Shown: one piece after another, positions 1 to 7,079 of the stretch
Numbering within the stretch: position 1 is the first letter of the stretch
Layout of the letters: every line of letters begins with the position of its first letter
Assembly: GCA_002400445.1 (NCBI GenBank)
Contig: DGQO01000229.1
Location: 13,864 to 22,723 of the forward strand
DNA from: Chitinophagaceae bacterium UBA4412
Lineage (GTDB): Bacteria > Bacteroidota > Bacteroidia > Chitinophagales > Chitinophagaceae
Length of the DNA stretch: 8,860 nt
Direction of reading: 5' to 3'
The notes under the pieces: generated by a model
What the model saw: the letters and a program-made list of their open reading frames with translations, nothing else
What the model was told of the DNA's origin: nothing
Database searches by the model: none
Position numbers and translations under genes: made by a program

Positions 1-978
1 GGCTTTATACATCGCTCTATAGAAAAAATGTGCGAGAGCCTTACTTACCGGCAATTTATTTATGTGACCAGCCGTATGGATTACCTGAGTGCCCATATTA
101 ATAACCATGCCTGTGCCATGTGCGTAGAGCAGGGGCTGGGCGTAGAGATTCCGGAGAGGGCAGAAGTGGTGCGGGTGCTGATGGATGAGCTTACCCGGAT
201 TGCTTCGCATGAATTGTGGTGGGGCGCTATGGCTATGGACCTCGGTGCATTCACTCCGTTCTTTCATGCATTCCGGGAAAGAGAAATCATTAACGAGATT
301 ATGGAAGAAACCTGCGGTGCCAGGCTTACCATGAACTATATCGTGCCCGGTGGCCTGATGCAGGATATACACCCGGATTTTCAGCAGAAGGTGAAGGCTT
401 TTATTACCCAATATAAAGCCAAGATTCATGAATATGATGAACTCGTGACGGGTAATATCATCTTTCAAAACCGCATGAAAAATGTGGGTTATCTCTCTGC
501 AGAAGATGCCATCTCTTACGGTGTTACCGGCCCATCTGCAAGGGGTAGTGCTGTAAGTTGTGATATCAGGAAGTGGCATCCTTACAGTATTTATGATAAA
601 CTTGATTTTGATGAAGTGCTGGAAACTGGCTGTGATTCTTTTGCCCGTTATATGGTGCGCATCAAAGAAATGCATCAGAGTATAAGCATCATAGAACAGT
701 TGATTGACAATATTCCTGCTGGTGATTTCCAGGCCAAAACAAAGGCCGTTATAAAATTACCAAAAGGAGAATTTTACCAGGCTGTGGAAACAGCAAGAGG
801 AGAGTTGGGCGTGTACATTGTAAGCGAGGGTGGTACCACACCTTACCGTATCAAGTTTCGCTCTCCCGGATTTTCTAACCTAAGTGCGCTGGATAAGATG
901 GCCAGGGGATCAAAGCTGGGCGACCTTGTAGCTATGATGGGCACACTGGACCTGGTGATCCCGGATATAGACCGCTAG
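1..978 (+). CDS. nuoD: NADH-quinone oxidoreductase subunit D (NuoD), 5'-truncated by window edge
   Basis: This is the 49-kDa-type subunit of the peripheral arm of complex I, which forms the quinone-reduction site with NuoB at the membrane surface. The frame is open from base 1 (it begins GFIHRSIEK), so the ATG at 28 is internal. About 325 codons are visible of a family of roughly 400; the missing N-terminus would hold the HPxxHG segment with the quinone-site His. Visible family motifs include RMDYLSAHINNHA, whose Tyr (residue 19 counted from the ATG at 28) matches the quinone-binding Tyr of the family, then MDLGAFTPFF, FREREI, CGARLTMNY, YGVTGPSARGS, the IKLPKGEFYQ region and the C-terminal DLVIPDIDR. 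As I recall them, the phrases ESLTYRQF, DYLSAHIN and VTGPSARGS resemble the 11-subunit Bacteroidota enzymes more than 14-subunit ones. Whether nuoC is fused upstream cannot be seen. The next gene is nuoH, not nuoE. Identification is very secure. Confidence 0.96.
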   Translation, partial: GFIHRSIEKMCESLTYRQFIYVTSRMDYLSAHINNHACAMCVEQGLGVEIPERAEVVRVLMDELTRIASHELWWGAMAMDLGAFTPFFHAFREREIINEIMEETCGARLTMNYIVPGGLMQDIHPDFQQKVKAFITQYKAKIHEYDELVTGNIIFQNRMKNVGYLSAEDAISYGVTGPSARGSAVSCDIRKWHPYSIYDKLDFDEVLETGCDSFARYMVRIKEMHQSISIIEQLIDNIPAGDFQAKTKAVIKLPKGEFYQAVETARGELGVYIVSEGGTTPYRIKFRSPGFSNLSALDKMARGSKLGDLVAMMGTLDLVIPDIDR

Positions 979-984
979 GAAAAA

Positions 985-1029
985 GACGCAATAAGTGATG
1001 CCGATGAATTGTGCGACGCAACGATGCCG
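985..1029 (+). repeat. Imperfect direct repeat in nuoD-nuoH spacer
   Basis: Two near copies lie in the nuoD-nuoH gap. 985-1003 reads GACGCAA, five bases, then GATGCCG. 1015-1029 reads GACGCAA, one base, then GATGCCG. The two 7-base blocks are identical, and only the spacing inside each copy differs (5 versus 1). The second copy overlaps the loop and both arms of the hairpin at 1008-1035. No function is known to me. It may be a small duplication, a protein-binding site or chance. Confidence 0.5.
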
Positions 1030-1035
1030 CACAAT
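1008..1035 (+). other. Inverted repeat / possible RNA hairpin between nuoD and nuoH
   Basis: ATTGTGCG (1008-1015) and CGCACAAT (1028-1035) are perfect inverted repeats, giving an 8-bp stem with a 12-base loop. No T-run follows (the next bases are GAACAAAGGC), so it is not a typical intrinsic terminator. It could be an mRNA-stability or processing element between the nuoD and nuoH parts of the transcript, or an operator-like site. The pairing is seen directly; the role is inference. Confidence 0.45.
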
Positions 1036-1080
1036 GAACAAAGGCTGAAACCATAATTAACGATAACGGGCATACGCAGT

Positions 1081-2181
1081 ATGGCCGCCTTTGACACAAA
1101 TTATATGTGGACTTTATCAAACATAGCAACCCTCATTCATGAATGGCTTTACGCCACATTCAATGGAACATGGGCACTCATCTTTGAAATGGTGATTGCC
1201 GGCGTATCTGTCATAGGATTATTTGCCGTGCTTGGGCTCGTGCTGGTTATTATGGAGCGCAAGGTGGCGGCCTGGATGCAAATTAGATTGGGCCCAAACA
1301 GGGTAGGACCAAAAGGTATGTTCCAGTCAATGGCCGATACGGTTAAACTGCTGGTGAAGGAAGGAATGACTCCATCTGGCACGGATAAGTTTTTATTTAA
1401 CCTTGCACCATTTATTGCGATGATTGTAGCCATGCTGTTGATGGCACCTATTGCCTTTGCAAAAGATTTTATGTTATGGGATATCAATATCGGTGTGCTC
1501 TATCTCACAGCGGTTTCTTCCATTACAGTGGTAAGTGTGCTCATGGCGGGATGGGCCAGCAATAATAAATATTCACTAATGGGCGCTATGCGCAGTGGTG
1601 CACAAGTGGTAAGTTATTCTTTGAGTGCCGGCCTGGCCATTCTTACGATCATTGTATTTACGGGAAGTCTGAATATGTCTGATATTATTCTTTCTCAGCA
1701 AACAGGCTGGTGGATTTTTAGAGGACATATACCTGCCGTGATTGCTTTTGTAATTTTTATGATTGCAGGTACGGCAGAAACGAACCGGGCACCTTTTGAC
1801 CTGGCTGAAGCAGAAAGTGAACTGACCGCGGGTTTTCACACGGAATATTCGGGGATGAAGTTTGCGTTGTTTTTCCTGGCCGAGTACATCAATGTTTTTA
1901 TTGTATGTGCCATCGGTGCAACCCTCTTCTTTGGCGGCTGGATGCCGTTTCACATTGGAAACTGGGAAGCCTTTAACCATGTGATGGATTACATTCCATC
2001 TGCTGCCTGGTTTTTTGGAAAAACCTTTTTCCTCATTTTTCTCATCATGTGGTTCCGCTGGACTTTCCCCCGGCTGCGCATTGATCAATTGCTAAACCTG
2101 GAATGGAAATATTTGCTGCCAATAGGGATGGTAAATTTGCTGCTGGCTACAGCACTTGCTATCATGGGCTGGCATTTTTAA
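1081..2181 (+). CDS. nuoH: NADH-quinone oxidoreductase subunit H (NuoH)
   Basis: This membrane subunit links the peripheral and membrane arms, forms much of the quinone entry tunnel and carries the first proton half-channel (ND1 family). It is 366 residues against 325 in E. coli, with about 23 extra at the N-terminus. The ATG at 1081 is the first start after the in-frame stop at 1054-1056; the ATG at 1105 is an alternative. Landmarks: ERKVAAWMQIRLGPNRVGP (59-77), D86 and E94 (E. coli D63, E71), the acidic quinone-side loop at 230-256 with E243, E245, E247 and E255 (E. coli E216, E218, E220, E228), and WFRWTFPRLRIDQL (324-337). Several hydrophobic helices are evident, for example 33-56, 107-125 and 309-324. 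Oddity: the conserved SYE motif reads SYS, so Ser180 stands where E. coli has E157; the constant offset of 23 from E36, D63 and E71 supports this alignment. The stop is 10 bases before nuoI. Confidence 0.97.
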   Translation: MAAFDTNYMWTLSNIATLIHEWLYATFNGTWALIFEMVIAGVSVIGLFAVLGLVLVIMERKVAAWMQIRLGPNRVGPKGMFQSMADTVKLLVKEGMTPSGTDKFLFNLAPFIAMIVAMLLMAPIAFAKDFMLWDINIGVLYLTAVSSITVVSVLMAGWASNNKYSLMGAMRSGAQVVSYSLSAGLAILTIIVFTGSLNMSDIILSQQTGWWIFRGHIPAVIAFVIFMIAGTAETNRAPFDLAEAESELTAGFHTEYSGMKFALFFLAEYINVFIVCAIGATLFFGGWMPFHIGNWEAFNHVMDYIPSAAWFFGKTFFLIFLIMWFRWTFPRLRIDQLLNLEWKYLLPIGMVNLLLATALAIMGWHF

Positions 2182-2191
2182 ATAAAGAAAA

Positions 2192-2668
2192 ATGTTTATT
2201 GTAAAATACATCAAGGAAGTTTATGGCGCCATCCGCTCACTATTAGTGGGCATGAAACGCACGGGCTATTATTTTACCCACCATAAAGAAATTATCACCG
2301 AAGAATATCCTGATAATAGGGATACGCTTAAAATGGCTGACCGATTTAAAGGTGAAGTGGTAATGCCACATAACGAAAATAATGAGCATCGCTGCACGGG
2401 CTGTACGGCTTGCGAACTGGCCTGCCCCAACGGTACCATTAAAGTGGTTACAAAGTTTGTTATCAATGAAGAAGGCAAGCGTAAGAAAGCGATTGATAAA
2501 TTGGTGTACCACCTGGATATGTGCACGCTTTGTAACCTTTGCATAGTGGCCTGCCCAAGTGATGCTATTGTAATGGATCAAACTTTTGAACATAGTGTAT
2601 TTGACAGATCGAAACTTACGAAAGTGCTGAATAATCCAGGCTCAAAGATTATGGATGGCGTGGAGTAG
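2192..2668 (+). CDS. nuoI: NADH-quinone oxidoreductase subunit I (NuoI), 2x[4Fe-4S] ferredoxin-like
   Basis: This peripheral-arm subunit carries two tetranuclear iron-sulfur clusters (N6a/N6b) that pass electrons to NuoB and then to quinone at the NuoD/NuoB site. It is 158 residues, slightly shorter than the 180 of E. coli. Both cluster motifs are intact: C68, C71, C74 with C78-Pro (HRCTGCTACELACP), and C111, C114, C117 with C121-Pro (MCTLCNLCIVACP). In the two-cluster fold the fourth Cys of each motif ligates the other cluster. The N-terminal 30 residues are basic and amphipathic, as expected for the helix that lies on the membrane beside NuoH. The start at 2192 is 10 bases after the nuoH stop, with a purine-rich AAAGAAAA just upstream. 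A 48-base AT-rich spacer follows. Confidence 0.97.
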   Translation: MFIVKYIKEVYGAIRSLLVGMKRTGYYFTHHKEIITEEYPDNRDTLKMADRFKGEVVMPHNENNEHRCTGCTACELACPNGTIKVVTKFVINEEGKRKKAIDKLVYHLDMCTLCNLCIVACPSDAIVMDQTFEHSVFDRSKLTKVLNNPGSKIMDGVE

Positions 2669-2716
2669 GTTATAGCAATTTATTTTGAACGAATTCTTTT
2701 TTGATTTTTACTTGCG
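2669..2716 (+). other. AT-rich nuoI-nuoJ spacer
   Basis: This is the second-largest gap in the operon. It is strongly AT-rich and has a run of six T at 2697-2702 next to a GAATTC palindrome. I see no stable stem before the T-run and no good match to the Bacteroidota -7 element TAnnTTTG (2682-2687 contains only a near match), so I call neither a terminator nor a promoter. It probably serves as an unstructured leader for nuoJ translation. Confidence 0.3.
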
Positions 2717-3259
2717 ATGAACGGATCAACAATCATATTTTACCTGCTTACAGCCCTCACGCTCATTAGTGCAGTGATGTCTGTAGCCACCCGGCAAATA
2801 TTCCGGGCAGCCATTTTCCTGCTGTTTACCCTGGTGGGTGTAGCCGGATTATTTTTTTGGATGCAATATGAATTTATAGCGGCAGTGCAAATTATTGTGT
2901 ACGTAGGCGGCATCACCGTGCTCATCATTTTCTCCATATTTCTTACGCAACAGGCAGGCGAGAAATTGCCAAAGCTGCCCATGGATAAAGGATTGTTTGC
3001 AGCACTGGCGGTGTTCTGCGGTTTTGCACTGGCGATGCTGCAAGTATATCAGCATGAATTTATTGGGGCTACAAACAACCCATTGCCACCTACGGTGGAA
3101 AACATTGGACGCAATATGCTAAGCACCACATCCGGAGGTTATGCCTTGCCGTTTGAAGTGGTGAGTATCCTCTTACTAGCCGCTTTAGTGGGTTGCATTG
3201 TAATTGCTACGCCGGCCAAACCAATTGTAGAAACGAATACCAAATTACCCAACGCATGA
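2717..3259 (+). CDS. nuoJ: NADH-quinone oxidoreductase subunit J (NuoJ)
   Basis: This is a small membrane subunit (ND6 family) in the region between NuoH and the antiporter-like subunits. Its third helix takes part in the conformational coupling of quinone reduction to proton pumping. It is 180 residues, close to E. coli (184). Evidence: about five hydrophobic segments (roughly 6-24, 30-49, 54-77, 93-111, 146-165). The signature YEFIAAVQIIVYVGGITVL (51-69) includes Tyr62, matching the conserved Tyr of the TM3 VYVGAI motif, and the Gly-Gly pair that follows is where the family has its pi-bulge. The closing LPFEVVSILLLAALVGCIV (144-162) is also typical. The TGA stop overlaps the nuoK start (ATGA at 3256-3259). 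The ATG at 2717 gives an N-terminus of normal length. Confidence 0.96.
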   Translation: MNGSTIIFYLLTALTLISAVMSVATRQIFRAAIFLLFTLVGVAGLFFWMQYEFIAAVQIIVYVGGITVLIIFSIFLTQQAGEKLPKLPMDKGLFAALAVFCGFALAMLQVYQHEFIGATNNPLPPTVENIGRNMLSTTSGGYALPFEVVSILLLAALVGCIVIATPAKPIVETNTKLPNA

Positions 3260-3570
3260 TGGAACCAGGATTATATCACTTTTTATTGATCAGTGCTGCA
3301 CTGTTCTTTATCGGCATGTTCGGTTTTTTTACCCGGCGAAACCTGGTGACCATGCTCATGAGTATTGAGCTCATACTAAATAGCGTAAATATCAATTTCA
3401 TTGCTTTTAATAAATATGTATGGCCAGGTAAGATGGATGGATTGTTTTTCGCCATTTTTATTATTGCCATTGCTGCAGCTGAAGCTGCTGTGGCTATTGC
3501 TATCATTATTAACCTTTATCGCAGTCATGGCTCCGTAGATGTGCATGTTGCAGAAGAACTGAAATATTAA
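3256..3570 (+). CDS. nuoK: NADH-quinone oxidoreductase subunit K (NuoK)
   Basis: This small three-helix membrane subunit (ND4L family) forms a proton half-channel with NuoJ. From the ATG at 3256 it is 104 residues; E. coli NuoK has 100. The frame is open further upstream to 3193, but that would add 21 residues unlike the family and would lie inside nuoJ. The ATG at 3256 overlaps the nuoJ stop as ATGA, suggesting translational coupling; the next codon (3259) is also ATG and could serve. The two essential membrane glutamates are present: E38 in MSIELILNSVN (E. coli E36) and E76 in AAAEAAVAIAI (E. coli E72). The proton path through this subunit therefore looks intact. The gene ends 20 bases before nuoL. 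Confidence 0.97.
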   Translation: MMEPGLYHFLLISAALFFIGMFGFFTRRNLVTMLMSIELILNSVNINFIAFNKYVWPGKMDGLFFAIFIIAIAAAEAAVAIAIIINLYRSHGSVDVHVAEELKY

Positions 3571-3590
3571 AAGCAAGACCCGAAACTAAC

Positions 3591-5558
3591 ATGATGAACC
3601 AGCACATTCTTTTACCCATGCACTTGCTTCAGGCGCTGCCTGCAGTATCGGCCTTTGGGTGGCTGCCGGCACTTATTCCGCTGCTACCTTTTGCCGGCTT
3701 TGTACTCCTGGGTCTATTTGGCAGAAAATATTTGCAAAGCATATCAGGTTGGCTCGGTACAATGCTGCTGCTTGCCGCCGCTGGCATTGGATACTACACG
3801 GCATACGAATATTTCTTTGTACTGGGTAAAACCAATGGCGTGTACCAGGCAATCGAGATTTTTAAATTGACCTGGCTGGAGTTTTCTCCCGGTTTCTCTA
3901 TTGATATGGGCATTGTACTCGATCCCATTTCTGTGATGATGATCGTTGTGGTTACAACAGTGTCTTTACTGGTGCATATTTATAGTTTAGGTTACATGAA
4001 AGGCGAGCCACGCTTTGCCACTTATTATTCATTCCTTGGCCTGTTCACTTTTGCTATGCTTGGCTTAGTGCTCTCTACAAATATTTTCCAGATGTATATT
4101 TTCTGGGAATTGGTGGGTATCTCCTCTTTCCTGCTTATTGGGTTTTATTATGATAAGCCAAGTGCGGTAGCTGCCAGTAAAAAAGCGTTTATCGTTACCC
4201 GTTTTGCTGATCTTGGTTTTCTCATTGGTATCCTTGTACTTTCTTTTTATGCAAAGTCTTTTGATTTTGCCACGCTTATTCATCAGCTTACCACGCCCGA
4301 AACGGCCACGATGCAATCTGCCATTGCTGCTTCATTTCTTGGTGGCTCTGCGCTCACCTGGGGGCTTGTATTAGTATTTGTGGGTGGTGCAGGTAAGAGT
4401 GCAATGTTTCCGCTGCATGTGTGGTTGCCAGATGCAATGGAAGGGCCTACGCCGGTAAGTGCTCTTATTCATGCTGCTACCATGGTTGTAGCTGGCGTGT
4501 TCCTGGTAGCAAGGCTGTTCCCTGTATTTAATGTGAGCCCGCCGGCAATGGATTTAGTCATGTTTGTTGGTGCTTTTTCCGCCATTTTTGCGGCCATTAT
4601 CGCCTGCACGCAAACCGATATAAAAAGAGTACTTGCTTATTCTACCATGAGCCAGATTGGGTTCATGATGTTTGCCCTGGGTTGTTTTGGTTTCACCGCT
4701 TCTATGTTCCATTTATTTACGCATGCGCTGTTTAAGGCTTTGCTCTTCCTGGCTGCAGGTGCGGTAATTCATGTGGTGCACAGCAATGAAATGAAAGACA
4801 TGGGTGGGTTGCGCAAAAAGATGCCCATCACACATCTCACGTTCCTCATTGCCTGCCTGGCTATTTCTGGTATTTGGCCTTTTGCGGGTTTCTTTAGTAA
4901 AGAAGGAATCCTGCTGGCAGCACATGAGCACAATACCTTAATTTATTGGGTAGGTATCGTAACCTCTGCGCTCACTGCATTTTATATGTTCCGGTTATAC
5001 TTCAAAATATTCTGGCAAAAAGAATGGAATGGTCATACGGATGATGCGCATGGCGAGGGTGGGTTCTCTATGATGCTTCCTTTGCTGCTGCTTGCTGCAG
5101 GTGCCGCTGCTGCTGGTTTTATCCCGTTTGGAAAACTGGTAAGTGCAGATGGAAAGCCCCTGGAAGAAGTTTTTCATTGGCAGTTTGCCCTGCTGCCTTT
5201 AGGCGTAGCCGTGCTGGGAATTGCATTCGCATTCTTGTTATACAAAAAACAAAATGACCGGCCAGCAAAAATGGCTGCCGCTTTAAATGGTTTTTATGTT
5301 GCTGCAAAGCGCAAGTTTTATATTGACGAATTATACAGTTTTATTACCACGAAAATTATTTTTAACCTCGTAGGAAAAGCTGCTGCGTGGTTTGACAAAA
5401 ACGTAGTAAATGGCCTGGTGGATGCAACGGGAAGTAGCACGCAATTCATTTCAGAAAAAGTGCGGGGCATACAGTCTGGCAAGGTGCAGCAATACGCTGT
5501 TTATTTTTTAGTGGGAGCCTTGTTCCTGGCGGCCTTATTTATTTATGGATGGAGATAG
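3591..5558 (+). CDS. nuoL: NADH-quinone oxidoreductase subunit L (NuoL)
   Basis: This is the distal antiporter-like proton-pumping subunit (ND5 family), with the long C-terminal lateral helix that runs along the membrane arm. It is 655 residues against 613 in E. coli; part of the excess is at the N-terminus (ATG at 3591, or 3594, or 3618 are all possible). All expected charged channel residues are visible: E173 in FWELVG (E. coli E144), K269 in GGAGKSAMFPLH (K229), H294 in SALIHAATMV (H254), K345 in DIKRVLAYSTMSQIGF (K305), H374/H378/K382 in HLFTHALFKALLFL (H334/H338/K342) and K437 in FFSKEG (K399). The C-terminal part, about 560-625, with helical charged segments and a final hydrophobic anchor (636-652), fits the lateral helix. 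The functional set is complete, so this subunit should pump normally. The nuoM start is 18 bases after the stop. Confidence 0.98.
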   Translation: MMNQHILLPMHLLQALPAVSAFGWLPALIPLLPFAGFVLLGLFGRKYLQSISGWLGTMLLLAAAGIGYYTAYEYFFVLGKTNGVYQAIEIFKLTWLEFSPGFSIDMGIVLDPISVMMIVVVTTVSLLVHIYSLGYMKGEPRFATYYSFLGLFTFAMLGLVLSTNIFQMYIFWELVGISSFLLIGFYYDKPSAVAASKKAFIVTRFADLGFLIGILVLSFYAKSFDFATLIHQLTTPETATMQSAIAASFLGGSALTWGLVLVFVGGAGKSAMFPLHVWLPDAMEGPTPVSALIHAATMVVAGVFLVARLFPVFNVSPPAMDLVMFVGAFSAIFAAIIACTQTDIKRVLAYSTMSQIGFMMFALGCFGFTASMFHLFTHALFKALLFLAAGAVIHVVHSNEMKDMGGLRKKMPITHLTFLIACLAISGIWPFAGFFSKEGILLAAHEHNTLIYWVGIVTSALTAFYMFRLYFKIFWQKEWNGHTDDAHGEGGFSMMLPLLLLAAGAAAAGFIPFGKLVSADGKPLEEVFHWQFALLPLGVAVLGIAFAFLLYKKQNDRPAKMAAALNGFYVAAKRKFYIDELYSFITTKIIFNLVGKAAAWFDKNVVNGLVDATGSSTQFISEKVRGIQSGKVQQYAVYFLVGALFLAALFIYGWR

Positions 5559-5576
5559 ACGAATTAAGCAAATAGC

Positions 5577-7070
5577 ATGAACTTATCATTACTCATATTA
5601 TTACCCGCCATTACGGCCATTATCCTGTTGCTGTTACCAAAGCCTTCACAGGTGCGCATTGTATCGTTGATTAGTGCAGTGCTTCAATTGGGATTAGCCT
5701 TCTTTCTATTTTTCTCATTCACCCGGTTGAGGGCTGCGGGCGATAACGCCAAAATGTTGTTTGAGCAAAACTATGCCTGGTTTCCTTCCTGGCATATCAA
5801 TTTTCACACGGGCGTTGATGGTATTTCTGTAGCCATGATCCTGCTCACTTCATTTGTGGTGGTAGCCGGCATGTTGGTTTCGTGGAATATTACGAAGATG
5901 ACCAAGGAGTTTTATTTTCTCCTGGTATTGCTTAGCCTGGGTGCATACGGTTTCTTTATTTCGCTCGATTTATTCATCCTCTTCTTCTTTTTAGAAATTG
6001 CGGTAATTCCAAAATACTTATTGATCGGTGTGTGGGGTAGCGGGCGCAAAGAATATGCTGCCAATAAACTCGCATTGATGCTCATGGGCGGTTCAGCATT
6101 AGTACTTGTGGGTATTCTTGGATTATACTTTGCCACCGATGCCCGGAGTTTTGATATTATGGAACTTGCTACCCTCAGCATTACTCCTGCATTGCAAAAA
6201 GTTATTTTTCCTTTGTTGTTTATCGGCTTCGGTGTGTTTGCGGGCTTATTTCCGTTTCATACCTGGGTGCCAGATGGTCACGCTTCTGCGCCCACGGCTG
6301 GTTCTATGTTTCTTGCAGGTATTTCCATGAAACTGGGTGGATACGGGTGCCTGCGGGTGGCCACTTTCCTGCTGCCTGAAGGTGCAAGAGAATATGCTAA
6401 CATCATTATTGTGCTATCTGCCATTGCGGTGCTTTACGGCGCCTTTGCCACCATGATGCAGAAGGACCTGAAATATATCAATGCGTATTCATCAGTAAGC
6501 CATTGTGGATTTGTATTGCTGGGTATTGGTATGCTTACCAAAACAGCTATCGCCGGTGCAGTAATGCAGATGGTATCTCATGGTGTGATGACGGCTCTTT
6601 TCTTTGCTGTAATCGGCATGATTTACGAACGTACCCATACCCGGCAAGTTGATGAAATGGGAGGCCTGCTTAAAGTGACACCCTTTATCACTACTGTGTT
6701 TTTTATCGTTGGCTTTTGCTCCCTGGGCTTGCCCGGCCTCAGTGGTTTCGTAGCAGAGATGACAGTGTTTGTAGGTTCATGGGAGCACACAGATACCTTT
6801 CATCGTGTTGCCACAATCGCTGCTGTCATGTCTATTGTAGTTACCGCCGTATATATTTTAAGGGCGATAGGTAAAACGGTGTTGGGGCCGTTGAAGGTGG
6901 GTTTTTCAAATCTGACAGATGCAAAATGGAATGAAAAGGCAGCGGCTATTTTATTAGTGGCTGCAATACTGGCCATTGGCTTAGCTCCCTTCTGGCTTAA
7001 TAATCTTGTCGCTCCGGCGGCTGAAGTAATCATGCAAAAAATTGCACCAGTGGCTGCGGCCGTTAAATAA
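5577..7070 (+). CDS. nuoM: NADH-quinone oxidoreductase subunit M (NuoM), variant lacking the TM7 lysine
   Basis: This is the middle antiporter-like proton-channel subunit (ND4 family), 497 residues against 509 in E. coli. Conserved features: E140 in FFFLEIAVIPKYLLIG (E. coli E144), PFHTWVPDGHASAPTAG (226-242), K252 in SMKLGGYG (K265), H309 in SVSHCGFVLLGIG (H322), H335 in QMVSHGVMTALFF (H348) and E394 in SGFVAEM (E407). The offset to E. coli is 13 from residue 252 to 394. Applying it at TM7, where E. coli reads FAVKMPMVPLH with the central K234, this protein reads FGVFAGLFPFH, placing Phe at 221. No other Lys occurs in that helix. As I remember, a subgroup of NuoM from several phyla has FGxxAGxxPFHTW at this place, so it may be a lineage trait. 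The start at 5577 lies 18 bases after nuoL; nuoN follows after 9 bases. Confidence 0.97.
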   Translation: MNLSLLILLPAITAIILLLLPKPSQVRIVSLISAVLQLGLAFFLFFSFTRLRAAGDNAKMLFEQNYAWFPSWHINFHTGVDGISVAMILLTSFVVVAGMLVSWNITKMTKEFYFLLVLLSLGAYGFFISLDLFILFFFLEIAVIPKYLLIGVWGSGRKEYAANKLALMLMGGSALVLVGILGLYFATDARSFDIMELATLSITPALQKVIFPLLFIGFGVFAGLFPFHTWVPDGHASAPTAGSMFLAGISMKLGGYGCLRVATFLLPEGAREYANIIIVLSAIAVLYGAFATMMQKDLKYINAYSSVSHCGFVLLGIGMLTKTAIAGAVMQMVSHGVMTALFFAVIGMIYERTHTRQVDEMGGLLKVTPFITTVFFIVGFCSLGLPGLSGFVAEMTVFVGSWEHTDTFHRVATIAAVMSIVVTAVYILRAIGKTVLGPLKVGFSNLTDAKWNEKAAAILLVAAILAIGLAPFWLNNLVAPAAEVIMQKIAPVAAAVK

Positions 7071-7079
7071 CGAAGACCA

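Noticed and set aside
28..978. Taking the ATG at 28 as the true start of nuoD
   Set aside because: The frame is open from base 1 and the upstream codons (GFIHRSIEK) match the conserved NuoD segment before this Met, so the gene is cut by the window edge.
1008..1035. Intrinsic terminator after nuoD
   Set aside because: The 8-bp stem has a 12-base loop and is not followed by a T-run; genes on both sides belong to the same complex, so readthrough is expected.
1576..2088. Long antisense open frame inside nuoH (and similar antisense frames inside nuoI, nuoL, nuoM, nuoN)
   Set aside because: These lie opposite strongly conserved nuo genes, their translations resemble no family I know, and they are best explained as shadows of the coding strand.
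2681..2716. Internal promoter or terminator before nuoJ
   Set aside because: The T-run at 2697-2702 has no stable stem before it, and the TATTTTG sequence misses the spacing of the Bacteroidota -7 element TAnnTTTG; no matching upstream element is seen.
3193..3255. Earlier start for nuoK at 3193
   Set aside because: It would add 21 hydrophilic residues unlike NuoK and lie wholly inside nuoJ; the start at 3256 gives the normal family length.
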